From Syntrophobacterales bacterium (GTDB taxonomy: Bacteria > Desulfobacterota > Syntrophorhabdia > Syntrophorhabdales > Syntrophorhabdaceae), in assembly GCA_031274925.1 (NCBI GenBank), contig JAISPL010000014.1:1-64000 (forward strand): a stretch of 64,000 bases of DNA. Direction: 5' to 3'. Under the pieces are notes generated by a model, which was given only the letters and a program-made list of their open reading frames with translations, had not been told where the DNA came from and made no database searches. The position numbers were made by a program, and so were the translations under genes. Positions within the stretch are counted from its first letter, which is position 1; each line of letters starts with the position of its first letter. Shown here piece by piece: positions 18,593 to 27,532 of the stretch.

Positions 18593-19618
18593 TTATTCCT
18601 TGGTCATATTCTTCCGGTACTGGGCATAAAAATCCCGCATCGCCACGTAAGGGTCAATCGCGGCCATTTTCAACGCCTCGTAATCCCCGATATGAAACGA
18701 TGTGTAGTTGACCTTGTTATGAGTAAAGAGTATGACGCTTAAGGGATTGATGAGTTCGTCTCTTGCACTGGACGGCCAGATGACATACGTCGTGGGTGTC
18801 AATAGCCAATCTCCGGCGAAACCGGCGGAATCGCGGATGCTTGATGGTCCTATGAAAGGCCATACGATATAAATCCCGAAACCAAGGCCGTATCTTCCAA
18901 GGGTCTGTCCGAAATCAGCCTCGCGCCCGGTTATCCCGAAACATTCTTTCGCACAGTCTCTGAGGCCTGCAACGCCGACGGTAGAGTTGATAAGGAGGCG
19001 CGTAAATTCGCGTCCCGCATCACCGGGTTTGCCTTGAAGGAGATTGTTTACGATGCGAATAGGGGCTTTGATGTTCTGGTAGAAGTTGCCGACCAGCGCT
19101 CTGATGTCTTCGGGGAGAATGTAGCCATATCCTTTAGCAATTGGTTTCAGGGCCCAGAAATAGAGCTTGTCATTAAAATGATACATGGCCCTGTTCCACG
19201 GTTCAATGGGGTCGTAAATCTGTACCTCGTCGCCGGTCTCCTGGCCCTCGGCGACATTTCCATACTCGTCAAGCGTTTTACCTTTGAGCTCTTCTTCGTC
19301 GACATCACCGTACTCGTCGGAAGATTTACATACACCCCCTTCTTTCATGGCGCAGGGTTTCTCCGATACATTCTGCTCTTGCACGTTACCATACCCATCG
19401 TACGGCTTTACGTTACCTGGTTGAGAATCGGGTTTTCCCTCTCCGGCGTTCCTTGCTGCCTGCGGCAAATCAGCGATACCGGGAACCTGTGCTGAAGGAT
19501 CTTCTGCCCCATGAACATGGCAGGACCATGAACATATGACGACCATGACAATGAAGCACGCTGCTGCCAGGTGATGATGTACTTTTTTCCGTAAAGCCGC
19601 CTGGTCAATGCGTTTCAT
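18593..19618 (-). CDS. mlaA: MlaA (VacJ) family outer-membrane lipid transport protein
   Basis: 341 aa. The MlaA domain covers about residues 135-330 with DPIEPWNRAMYHFND, NFYQNIKAPIRIVNN and FGQTLGRYGLG. It forms the outer-membrane part of the Mla system that moves phospholipids between membranes. A hydrophobic leader (residues 18-33) ends in cysteines, but the lipobox is non-standard. Between leader and domain lies a low-complexity linker of some 95 residues with three copies of a D-x-YGN/DV unit (DGYGNV, DEYGDV, DEYGNV), not part of the family. Its ATG overlaps the mlaC stop. It is the last gene of mlaEFDCA. Confidence 0.9.
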   Translation of the reverse strand: MKRIDQAALRKKVHHHLAAACFIVMVVICSWSCHVHGAEDPSAQVPGIADLPQAARNAGEGKPDSQPGNVKPYDGYGNVQEQNVSEKPCAMKEGGVCKSSDEYGDVDEEELKGKTLDEYGNVAEGQETGDEVQIYDPIEPWNRAMYHFNDKLYFWALKPIAKGYGYILPEDIRALVGNFYQNIKAPIRIVNNLLQGKPGDAGREFTRLLINSTVGVAGLRDCAKECFGITGREADFGQTLGRYGLGFGIYIVWPFIGPSSIRDSAGFAGDWLLTPTTYVIWPSSARDELINPLSVILFTHNKVNYTSFHIGDYEALKMAAIDPYVAMRDFYAQYRKNMTKE

Positions 19619-20208
19619 TTCTTGTCGGTTTTTTTGCGCAAGGAATCAAGCAGTGCCTCCGGAGGGTTATTTCCAAGAATATCCCTGAACTGGGTACGAT
19701 AGTTGTTGATAAGGCTTACACCCTCAATAACCACATCGTACACCTTCCATTCGCCACCTTTATTGATAACCCTATAATAGATGGACACATTCCCCTTATT
19801 TCCAGTTACCACGCTCTGAACCTCCGCCATGTTGTCGGAAATGGGGATTTCCTTTGTGAAATCGACTTGCTCATTTGTATATGCCGTAATTTTATCGACA
19901 TATGCGTCCTTGAGGATTGTTCTGTACAGGCTTACAAATTCCTTTCGTTGTTCCTGAGAGAATTTGTTCCAGTTTATCCCCAGCGTTCTTTTTGAGAGCT
20001 CAACGAAGTCAAAAAGCTTGTCCGCAGCGGCCCAGATTCGCTGCCCTTTTACTTTCTTACCTGACTCTCCCTTGAGCTTGGGGTCCGTGAGAATATCTAG
20101 CACGCTATTCACATTTGTCTTCACCGTATCAAGGGGAGCGGCCGAGAATGCGAAGGAACAAGAGATCAATGAAATTATCAATGTTGATGCGATCAGCCAT
20201 TTTTTCAT
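19615..20208 (-). CDS. mlaC: MlaC family periplasmic phospholipid-binding protein
   Basis: 197 aa with a signal peptide (MKKWLIASTLIISLISCSFAF). The mature part matches the MlaC/Ttg2D fold: WNKFSQEQRKEFVSLYRTIL and the YYRVINKGGEWKVYDVVIEG block that ends in SLINNYR. It shuttles lipids between the MlaFEDB complex and MlaA. The start at 20208 is chosen because AGAGG lies 6 bp upstream; an ATG six bases earlier abuts the ribosome-binding site. Confidence 0.9.
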   Translation of the reverse strand: MKKWLIASTLIISLISCSFAFSAAPLDTVKTNVNSVLDILTDPKLKGESGKKVKGQRIWAAADKLFDFVELSKRTLGINWNKFSQEQRKEFVSLYRTILKDAYVDKITAYTNEQVDFTKEIPISDNMAEVQSVVTGNKGNVSIYYRVINKGGEWKVYDVVIEGVSLINNYRTQFRDILGNNPPEALLDSLRKKTDKK

Positions 20209-20227
20209 AGACATCCTCTTTTTATTT

Positions 20228-20719
20228 TTATTGGTTATCCTGTTGTGTGGGTTTTTTGGGAGCAGGTTCATTTTTGACTTCCCCGAAGGCCACTTTACCA
20301 ATCAGATCTTCAATATCAGCCGGTACGGAGGTTTGAGTGATCAATCCCCCGGTCTTCAGAATTTCTCCGGCTCCGCCTGGATCTATTTTCACATACCTGT
20401 CGCCGATAAGACCTTGGGACTTTACCGTCGCGGATGCATCGTCGTATATCTCCATACCTTTTTTCACATTCATTTTGACAAGCGCCATCTGCCGCTCCGC
20501 ATCTATGGTCAATCCAGTGATGTGTCCCACCTCAATACCGTAAACATCCACGGAGCTGCCTACCCTGAGTCCGGAGACCGAGGTAAACCTAGCATAAAGC
20601 GGGTAGGTGTCTTCGCCGAAGAGGTTAACTTTACCCAGTTTCATCGCCATGTAGCCTACGCAGATGATCCCGAACACAATAAAAATACCTACTATCGTTT
20701 CCATGGAATACTTCTTCAT
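20228..20719 (-). CDS. mlaD: MlaD family MCE-domain protein
   Basis: 163 aa. One N-terminal membrane segment (residues 8-26) and a single MCE domain: LYARFTSVSGLRVGSSVDVYG through GDRYVKIDPGG. MlaD forms the hexameric lipid channel above the MlaE permease. Its start overlaps the mlaF stop by 4 bp, and it ends 20 bp before the mlaC start. Confidence 0.92.
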   Translation of the reverse strand: MKKYSMETIVGIFIVFGIICVGYMAMKLGKVNLFGEDTYPLYARFTSVSGLRVGSSVDVYGIEVGHITGLTIDAERQMALVKMNVKKGMEIYDDASATVKSQGLIGDRYVKIDPGGAGEILKTGGLITQTSVPADIEDLIGKVAFGEVKNEPAPKKPTQQDNQ

Positions 20720-21978
20720 TGTACGTTACCTCCAGATTCGCATAGGTACGTTGCGACCGCTTCCTGCGTCTTTTTGGCTTTCTCGATGATCAGTTCAATC
20801 TCGTCTAACGGAGAGACTTCAGTGAACCCGGCAAATATGTAAATATTAACGCATGCTCCAGGGCCCAAATTTGCCAGAGCAATACCCTCAATACGGGCAA
20901 ACACCTTCTCGTGCAAGGCCTCCGCAAAACCCGCAACAAGTCGCCGCGCCTCGTCGAGGCTTGTGTGCGGGAATATGGTCAGAATCTCGTCCCTCTTGTG
21001 CCTGGCGGAAAATCCTCCTATGGAGGTGAAGTGCCTGTTGGCATATTCACCCAGTGCTTTCAATATCTCGACAGCCGCTTGTGGTCCCATAGCCTCATGA
21101 AGCACATTTAGCCGGATGGAAAAGAGGGCGGCTGAGACCGTCGGCGGTTTCGCGATGTTTCCCAGCATGGCCGAATAATGCACCCGGAACGCCTCCCTCG
21201 AAAGCAGACCTGTAAGCTCGTCCTGGAAGCCCTCAAGGCTCCGAAGGAACTCATCAATGAGAGGAATCTTCCGCTTGGTCGCTTGTTCGTAGGTACCTTC
21301 GAAACCGATTGATCCTTCCCAGAGAATAACGAGCCGGTCGGAGACAAAGAAGATATCGGGAATATCGTGGCTTATCATCACAACGGTGAAACCGAATTTT
21401 CTCCTGGCGTGAGCTATCATGCTCAGGATCATGTTCTTCCTGATAGGGTCCTGGCCGGTAGTCGGCTCATCAAAAAGAACTATCTTGGGGTCTGTCACAA
21501 GGGCGCGGGCGAGGGCTACCCGTTTCTGCATTCCCCCTGAGAGCTCGGAAGGATATTTGTAAATGGCCTCGGTAAGCTCCAGTTCCTCAATTCTCTTCAA
21601 CACCTTTTTTTCTATCTCTTGTTTATGAAGATTAGTTATCTGCCGGAGAGGCAGGGCCACATTTTCAAAAACCGACATGGAGTCAAGGAGCGCATTGTTT
21701 TGGAAGAGATAGGCGATATTGCTTCTATATTCTTCCCATTCTTTCCTTTTCATCTTGTTGATCGGTTTTCCCTGAAAAAGAATCTCGCCTTTCTCCGGCT
21801 TCAGGAGTCCTATAATATGTTTAAGGAGTACGCTCTTTCCGGTGCCGCTCTTTCCGATGATCGTCGTGATCTGGTTTTCGTATATCTTGAGATTCACATC
21901 ATTGAGGATGGTTTTTTGGCCGAATCGCTTCGTGACGTTCCGAAACTCTACAAGAGGTGTCTCCATGCTCATTCTCAC
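20716..21978 (-). CDS. MlaF-type ABC ATPase fused to a degenerate GGDEF domain
   Basis: 420 aa, about 170 longer than ordinary MlaF. Residues 1-245 are a complete ATPase: Walker A GKSGTGKS (42-49), signature LSGGMQ (146-151), Walker B IVLFDE (166-171). Residues 252-410 follow the GGDEF fold: DELTGLLSREAF at 253, then ARHKRDEILTIFPHTSLDEA where a diguanylate cyclase would read RxGGDEF, and VNIYIFAGFTEVSP near 378 in place of the SIGVA strand. The GG pair is replaced by KR, so cyclase activity is unlikely; a regulatory or GTP/c-di-GMP-binding role is inference. The GTG start overlaps the mlaE stop; ATG at 21972 or 21966 is an alternative. Confidence 0.88.
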   Translation of the reverse strand: MRMSMETPLVEFRNVTKRFGQKTILNDVNLKIYENQITTIIGKSGTGKSVLLKHIIGLLKPEKGEILFQGKPINKMKRKEWEEYRSNIAYLFQNNALLDSMSVFENVALPLRQITNLHKQEIEKKVLKRIEELELTEAIYKYPSELSGGMQKRVALARALVTDPKIVLFDEPTTGQDPIRKNMILSMIAHARRKFGFTVVMISHDIPDIFFVSDRLVILWEGSIGFEGTYEQATKRKIPLIDEFLRSLEGFQDELTGLLSREAFRVHYSAMLGNIAKPPTVSAALFSIRLNVLHEAMGPQAAVEILKALGEYANRHFTSIGGFSARHKRDEILTIFPHTSLDEARRLVAGFAEALHEKVFARIEGIALANLGPGACVNIYIFAGFTEVSPLDEIELIIEKAKKTQEAVATYLCESGGNVQ

Positions 21979-22793
21979 ATAAGAAATGAAGTTATTACAT
22001 AATCGGAAATAAGGATTATGACACAGGAAAGGACGACGGCCGAGATGGTCGCGAGCCCCACCGCTTTTGCTCCATAACCGTCAGGCCGCATGTGGCAGAA
22101 GTAACCCTGAAAACAGCAGATGCAGGATACTATAGCCGCGAAGACCAATGCTTTTATGAATCCGCCCCGGACATCTACCATGGCTACGGATGATTGAACG
22201 CGATACCAGTACGTGCCTCCGTTGGTACCGAGCATGAGCGCGCCGGTGATGTAACCTCCCAAGATTCCGATCAGATCGAAAAACGCGGTGAGAAAAGGAA
22301 AGCTAATGATTGAGGCGGCGACCCTGGGGCTTATAAGATATCTGATCGGATCAATCCTCATGGTGTACAGTGCGTCTATCTGGTCGGAGATGCGGAGAAT
22401 CCCTATTTCGGCAGTCATGGCTGAGCCTGCTCTCGCGGTGATCATGATTGCGGTCAGGACCGGCCCCAGTTCTCTGATTAGCGCCAGGGATATGGCGGAC
22501 CCGAGCGCTCCCACGGAACCGAACTTTACTAGAGTGTAAAAAAGTTGCAGTCCCAGCACCATGCCGGTGAAAAGGCCTACAAGAAGGACTATGAGGGACG
22601 ATCTGGCTCCAATGTGGAACACCTGGTTTACAATCTCAAAAAGTTGTCTTCTCCTGAAGATATTAATGAAGGCCATAAAAAAGAATACGGCCATAGCGCC
22701 AAGGCTCCCTATCAGGCGTAACGCCTCTTTGCCTATGGACGGAAAAAAAAGTGCGAGAGGATTACTTCGAGACGTCGATTCAATCTCTTTCAC
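21975..22793 (-). CDS. mlaE: MlaE family ABC permease
   Basis: 272 aa with five or six membrane helices. Family motifs are LIRELGPVLTAIMITARAGSAMTAEIG and the coupling stretch DQIDALYTMRIDPIRYL. It is the membrane core that MlaF drives. GTG 22793 is preceded by AAGGAG at 5 bp. It is the first gene of the leftward mlaEFDCA operon. No STAS (MlaB) gene or domain is present here, unlike the second system at 38-42 kb. Confidence 0.93.
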   Translation of the reverse strand: MKEIESTSRSNPLALFFPSIGKEALRLIGSLGAMAVFFFMAFINIFRRRQLFEIVNQVFHIGARSSLIVLLVGLFTGMVLGLQLFYTLVKFGSVGALGSAISLALIRELGPVLTAIMITARAGSAMTAEIGILRISDQIDALYTMRIDPIRYLISPRVAASIISFPFLTAFFDLIGILGGYITGALMLGTNGGTYWYRVQSSVAMVDVRGGFIKALVFAAIVSCICCFQGYFCHMRPDGYGAKAVGLATISAVVLSCVIILISDYVITSFLM

Positions 22794-22850
22794 GCTTTCT
22801 CCTTCTTGGTAATCTCAAAGATATAGCCTCTGACACCATATATTGTAGTA

Positions 22851-22879
22851 TTTTTAGCCTTATCGGTCCTTTTAGTCAA
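22851..22879 (-). promoter_or_regulatory. Candidate sigma-70 promoter of mlaEFDCA
   Basis: On the minus strand: TTGACT, a 17-bp spacer, TAAAAA, about 58 bp before the mlaE start codon. The -35 matches five of six and the -10 four of six. Confidence 0.45.
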
Positions 22880-23002
22880 GTCAAAAGAGTTGCTCTGCCG
22901 CCGCAAAACAATCTCCCGTTACACCTATTGGCGCTCCATCAGGATACACCCGTCTTCTTCCCATGGCCTACACTCCCTTCTTGGACAAAAAGCATAAGGG
23001 AC

Positions 23003-23419
23003 TCACTCTCCTATTATTTTGACAAGCACTCTCTTTTTTCTTCTCCCGTCGAATTCACCATAAAAGATTTGTTCCCATGGCCCGAAGTCCAGCCTCCCTC
23101 CGGTAATCGCTACTACAACTTCCCTCCCCATTACTGAACGTTTCAGATGGCCATCCGCATTATCCTCTCCCACGTTGTGGCGGTAACGGGAAACCGGTTC
23201 ATGAGGAGCCAATTTTTCGAGCCATACGTCGAAATCGTGATGAAGTCCTGATTCATCATCATTGATAAATACGGATGCCGTGATGTGCATGGCATTTACC
23301 AGAACCAATCCTTCCGTTATGCCGCTCTCTCCGAGGCACCTCTCTACTTGGTCTGTGATGTTTATGAACGCTCGGCGCGTCGGTATATGGAGCCATAATT
23401 CTTTCCGATAGCTCTTCAT
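23003..23419 (-). CDS. YjbQ / UPF0047 family protein
   Basis: 138 aa, family length. Motifs: [31 protein letters not shown], the [15 protein letters not shown] histidine cluster and [15 protein letters not shown]. The family has weak thiamine-phosphate synthase activity in some members; the true role is unsettled. ATG 23419 is set by GGAGG 8 bp upstream; the 26 residues before it are not family-like. A thiamine-binding MTH1187 protein is encoded 1.2 kb away, which may or may not be related. Confidence 0.88.
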   Translation of the reverse strand: MKSYRKELWLHIPTRRAFINITDQVERCLGESGITEGLVLVNAMHITASVFINDDESGLHHDFDVWLEKLAPHEPVSRYRHNVGEDNADGHLKRSVMGREVVVAITGGRLDFGPWEQIFYGEFDGRRKKRVLVKIIGE

Positions 23420-23536
23420 TGGGTCGCCTCCACCATGATTGTGCTTAAGTTTACCGCCTGCCTTGCAGGTAATGTTCACAAATAGACCGAACACCATATA
23501 TTATGTCCGGTTTTGCAATCCCCGCCCGGGACCCCT

Positions 23537-23574
23537 GGGGTGGGGGGGTGGGTAAAAAAAGGGTGGGTAAAGGG
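23537..23574 (+). other. G-rich tract, potential G-quadruplex
   Basis: Six runs of three or more G (23537-40, 23542-48, 23550-52, 23561-63, 23565-67, 23572-74) lie within 38 bases in the gap between two leftward genes. The spacing permits a quadruplex on the plus strand; none is proven. Confidence 0.5.
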
Positions 23575-23680
23575 CGCTATCCGTGAATATGTGCGCCCTG
23601 CCGGCGGTGGATTATGCCGTCTATTATCTTAATAATGTACCCAATATGTACCCTCCGGCCGCCTGCCCCTTTATCCTTTT

Positions 23681-24436
23681 TTACTTTTTGCTGAAAAACT
23701 GGTCAAGCCTTTCTTTGAATTGAGGTTTTCCTCCAAGTTCAGAGACGTAAAACCTTTCTTTGTCGAGATGGATGTCGAGACCCGTGTAGACCGAATGATT
23801 CACAAGATCCTTGAAATACGGTATGGTCTCCATGGGCAGGGCCGTCAGATCGGCAATCATTTTTTGAAGTCTTTCCTCGAAACTTTCTTCATCCCACACA
23901 AAATTTACAAGGCCCAGGTCAAGCGCTTCATTCATAGTAATGTTGCGGGAGAAGAGATAGAGTTCGCTGAACTTTTTTGCGCCTACGATCCTGGATAGAA
24001 AGATGCTGCCGCCGCCGTCGGGGGTGAGTCCTATTTTTCTGTAGCCCATATTCATGACCGTGTTCCGAGCGGCCACCGTGATATCACAGGCCAAGGCAAG
24101 GCCAAGCCCGGCCCCCACCGCAACCCCCTCAACGGCAGCCACAACAATAGCGCCCATTTTCCTGATAAGCAGTATACTTTTGTGAAGCTCATCCGCCATG
24201 AAATCAATCCTTGAGGCGGTATCTTCGCTCTGCCTGAATTCCACAATATCGCCACCGGCGCAAAACGCCTTTCCGGAGCCTCGGATAATGACGACCTGGC
24301 TCTTCGCTGCTTCCGCGTTCTGCAGAGCCTGATAGAGAGCAGGAAGAAGCTCTGAATCCATGGCGTTTTTCTTGTTAGGTCTGTTGAGTGTGAGTGTACA
24401 AATACCATCTTTGTAATCTTCTTTTACCGCATCCAT
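23681..24436 (-). CDS. Enoyl-CoA hydratase/isomerase family protein
   Basis: 251 aa. Crotonase fold: LNRPNKKNAMDSELL, oxyanion-hole motif GKAFCAGGDIVEF and VAVGAGLGLALACDI. At the catalytic site it reads MGYRKIGLTPDGGGSIFL: the second classical glutamate of hydratases is replaced by Asp in PDGG, a pattern common in isomerase or dehalogenase-like members. So the exact reaction is open. GGAGGAGG precedes the ATG. It could serve acyl-CoA degradation together with the acyl-CoA dehydrogenase at 6.5 kb, but they are not linked. Confidence 0.85.
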   Translation of the reverse strand: MDAVKEDYKDGICTLTLNRPNKKNAMDSELLPALYQALQNAEAAKSQVVIIRGSGKAFCAGGDIVEFRQSEDTASRIDFMADELHKSILLIRKMGAIVVAAVEGVAVGAGLGLALACDITVAARNTVMNMGYRKIGLTPDGGGSIFLSRIVGAKKFSELYLFSRNITMNEALDLGLVNFVWDEESFEERLQKMIADLTALPMETIPYFKDLVNHSVYTGLDIHLDKERFYVSELGGKPQFKERLDQFFSKK

Positions 24437-24630
24437 TTAAACCTCCTCCTTCAAATCATAGTTTTTCCGACTTTGTCATGACCCAAAAAATCGTCGCCGG
24501 CCGACTATATCGCCTTCCGCCAACGCCTTTGTGTCTCCCTTTTCCATGCCTTCCATAACACTTACCGCGGGAACAGCGGTCTTTGTGAGCATAGCCGTTC
24601 CTTATTTTATTAAAAATGGTCCATTCTATC

Positions 24631-24945
24631 TTATTGCTTAACCTTTTTGCCGATCTTTTTCTCTACGGATTCAATTTTTTGTTGCAGCCTTCCATCTTTC
24701 CCTTTCCTTATGTCCAACTTGATGGAAGAGTAGACCCGGGCGCAATCCGGTTCCAGTTCCGAATATGAGCTGTCGATAATGGCGAGGGCTTCGGCAATGG
24801 TTTCCACTTCAGCAATCGTTCCCATCGGCGTCAGCTTATATGAGACCCCGCTTTCGTCTATTGCCTTTATTATTCTTCCCACATATTTGCTTACACTCTC
24901 GCCTTTATCGGTAGGAAACATGGCAAACTCCAACATAACGGACAT
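24631..24945 (-). CDS. MTH1187-family thiamine-binding protein
   Basis: 104 aa. It starts MLEFAMFPTDKGESVSKYV after three residues and has YKLTPMGTIAEVE and RVYSSIKLDIRKG, the signatures of the MTH1187/YkoF-like thiamine-binding family (formerly DUF77). Members form tetramers of ferredoxin-like folds. GGAGGCGTCC precedes the ATG. No thiamine operon surrounds it. Confidence 0.88.
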   Translation of the reverse strand: MSVMLEFAMFPTDKGESVSKYVGRIIKAIDESGVSYKLTPMGTIAEVETIAEALAIIDSSYSELEPDCARVYSSIKLDIRKGKDGRLQQKIESVEKKIGKKVKQ

Positions 24946-26000
<1,055 letters not shown>

Positions 26001-26004
26001 ACTT

Positions 26005-26033
26005 ACTATCAAAAAGTACACATTTTGATAGTT
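26005..26033 (+). repeat. Left inverted repeat, hix-like recombination site
   Basis: A 29-bp sequence whose exact reverse complement occurs at 26150-26178. Its inner 26 bp (26006-26031) are an imperfect palindrome with half-sites starting CTATCAAAA. Hin sites are also 26 bp with half-sites TTATCAAAAACC, so size, symmetry and the TATCAAAA core agree. Confidence 0.8.
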
Positions 26034-26149
26034 CATTATTTTTTAAATTTTACACTAAAATTCCGCGCAGTCAAGTTCTATTTGTAAATTTTTTGGCATA
26101 TTTTATGTGTTTTTTACTGTCAATCCACCCTTACACCCTGCAAATTGGC
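26034..26149. other. Putative invertible DNA segment
   Basis: 116 bp of AT-rich non-coding DNA framed by perfect inverted repeats and next to a serine recombinase gene. It holds a good promoter that points left, away from the RCC1 gene. Recombination between the repeats would turn this promoter toward the RCC1 gene. Inversion itself is inference. The site centres are 146 bp apart, short for a serine invertase. Confidence 0.6.
26047..26074 (-). promoter_or_regulatory. Promoter inside the putative invertible segment
   Basis: Minus strand: TTGACT, 16-bp spacer, TAAAAT, each five of six to consensus. As drawn it fires toward the recombinase 3' end (OFF for the RCC1 gene). A second perfect -35 TTGACA at 26118-26123 (minus) lacks a good -10. 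Confidence 0.5.
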
Positions 26150-26178
26150 AACTATCAAAATGTGTACTTTTTGATAGT
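26150..26178 (-). repeat. Right inverted repeat, hix-like recombination site
   Basis: Exact reverse complement of 26005-26033 over all 29 bp, with no match beyond either end. The central dinucleotides are non-palindromic and opposed (AC versus GT), the geometry that yields inversion and not deletion. Confidence 0.8.
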
Positions 26179-26314
26179 TGCTTCTAAGGGTAAATACTTA
26201 GATATTTAAGCGAGTTACATGAAAGGAAAGGAGGAGATGGGTTTTGTATAAAAACGGTGAGCCGTATATCCAGATGTAGACCGTTGCAAATGTGAAACAA
26301 CACAGGGATTCACT

Positions 26315-26420
26315 TCCAGAAATAAGGAGATCATCATGATGAAAAACAGAAGAAACATGTGTTTGGGAATCATACTCTTATCAACAATGCTCATGCTCAC
26401 CATAACGCCATTTATGGTGA
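26315..26420 (+). repeat. 106-bp direct repeat, copy 1 (RBS plus signal peptide)
   Basis: Nearly identical to 27427-27532, with only about three base differences. It covers the AAGGAG ribosome-binding site, the double ATG and the signal-peptide coding sequence of two successive RCC1 genes, evidence for a recent duplication or gene conversion. Confidence 0.85.
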
Positions 26421-27349
26421 GTGCGGATATGAGGGTGGTGGAGCTTGCGCAGAATATGGCGACGCAAATTACGCTTAACTATGCCTCTGTCACGGCTGAC
26501 CTCCAGCAGGTGAAGGGTGCAGGCGGTATGGGTTCTTTATCCAACGCCAAGGCCATTGCCGCAGGAGGTGGTCATTCCCTCGCTCTTAAAGAGGACGGAA
26601 CTGTATGGGCGTGGGGATGGAATGATAGGGGTCAGCTTGGCGACGGGACTACTACTAATCGCTCCACCCCCGTGCAGATACAGGGTTTATCCGATGTTAA
26701 GGCCATTGTTGCGGGATACAATCATTCCCTCGCACTCAAAGACAACGGCACGGTATGGGCGTGGGGAAGGAATGATAGCGGTCAGCTTGGCGACAGGACT
26801 ACTACTAATCGCTCCACCCCCGTGCAGGTGAAGGGTGCAGGTGGTATGGATTTTTTATCCAACGCCAAGGCCATTGCTGCGGGACAAGTTTATTCCCTTG
26901 TGCTTAGAAATGACGGTATGGTGTGGGCGTGGGGATGGAATGATAGGGGTCAGCTTGGCGACGGGACTACTACTAATCGCTCCACCCCCGTGCAGGTGAA
27001 GGCCAAAGTTGTTGGAACGTTTATGGATCTAGCCGGTATTACAGCCATTGCTGGGGGAGACGCTCACTCTCTGGCCTTAGGAACCGGCTGGAAGGTATTT
27101 GCGTGGGGATATAATGCTTCCCCTTCCCACTGTAGCTCGAAGCGGATAATCGGTGGAAACACAGATCCCCTCACCTCCGCCGTGCAGGTGAAGGGTGCAC
27201 TTGGTATGGATTTTTTATCCAACGCCAAGGCCATTGCCGCGGGAAACGGTCACTCTCTCGTCCTTAAAAATGACGGTACAGTGTGGGCGTGGGGATGGAA
27301 TGGAGAGGGTCAGTTAGGCAATAACACTAATGACTCGTGTATCTACTAA
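26336..27349 (+). CDS. Secreted RCC1-repeat protein
   Basis: 337 aa. Signal peptide at residues 1-31 ([16 protein letters not shown] then a hydrophobic run ending VSA). The rest is RCC1 repeats, about 50 residues each, of the form [45 protein letters not shown]; five are visible, where a full propeller has seven. The last repeat stops after [13 protein letters not shown], so the 3' end looks truncated. Bacterial secreted RCC1 proteins are often surface or extracellular binding proteins; the ligand here is unknown. AAGGAG precedes ATG 26336. A terminator follows at 27357. Expression may depend on the invertible segment upstream. Confidence 0.85.
   Translation: MMKNRRNMCLGIILLSTMLMLTITPFMVSADMRVVELAQNMATQITLNYASVTADLQQVKGAGGMGSLSNAKAIAAGGGHSLALKEDGTVWAWGWNDRGQLGDGTTTNRSTPVQIQGLSDVKAIVAGYNHSLALKDNGTVWAWGRNDSGQLGDRTTTNRSTPVQVKGAGGMDFLSNAKAIAAGQVYSLVLRNDGMVWAWGWNDRGQLGDGTTTNRSTPVQVKAKVVGTFMDLAGITAIAGGDAHSLALGTGWKVFAWGYNASPSHCSSKRIIGGNTDPLTSAVQVKGALGMDFLSNAKAIAAGNGHSLVLKNDGTVWAWGWNGEGQLGNNTNDSCIY
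26603..26995 (+). repeat. Three 75-bp near-identical repeats inside the RCC1 gene
   Basis: Units at 26603-26677, 26753-26827 and 26921-26995 encode [25 protein letters not shown]. Copies 1 and 3 differ by one base, copy 2 by a few. Such identity at DNA level suggests recent unit duplication or conversion and makes the gene prone to repeat-number change. Confidence 0.85.
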
Positions 27350-27356
27350 TTAAGAC

Positions 27357-27390
27357 GTCCGTCAGGGCTTATTTAGTCCTGACGGACTTT
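27357..27390 (+). terminator. Rho-independent terminator after the first RCC1 gene
   Basis: Perfect 10-bp stem GTCCGTCAGG / CCTGACGGAC with an 11-base loop, followed by TTT. It ends 10 bp after the stop codon region of the RCC1 gene. A similar stem closes the second RCC1 copy at 28426. Confidence 0.75.
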
Positions 27391-27426
27391 ACAAAAAAAC
27401 AAAATACACAATATACGGAACTTACC

Positions 27427-27532
27427 TCCAGAAATAAGGAGATCATCATGATGAAAAACAGAAGAAACATGTGTTTGGGAATCATACTCTTATCAGCAAT
27501 GCTTATGCTCACCATAACGCCATTTATGGTGA
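27427..27532 (+). repeat. 106-bp direct repeat, copy 2 (RBS plus signal peptide)
   Basis: Second copy of 26315-26420, 1,112 bp downstream; it provides the start of the broken RCC1 gene. Confidence 0.85.

Noticed and set aside
18190-18711. 173-codon rightward open frame
   Set aside because: It runs through the hairpin region and antisense into the mlaA 3' end; no coding features.
26005-26178. Inverted repeats read only as transcription terminators
   Set aside because: Each palindrome lacks a GC stem and T-run, and a perfect 29-bp match at a distance fits recombination sites better; kept as an alternative.
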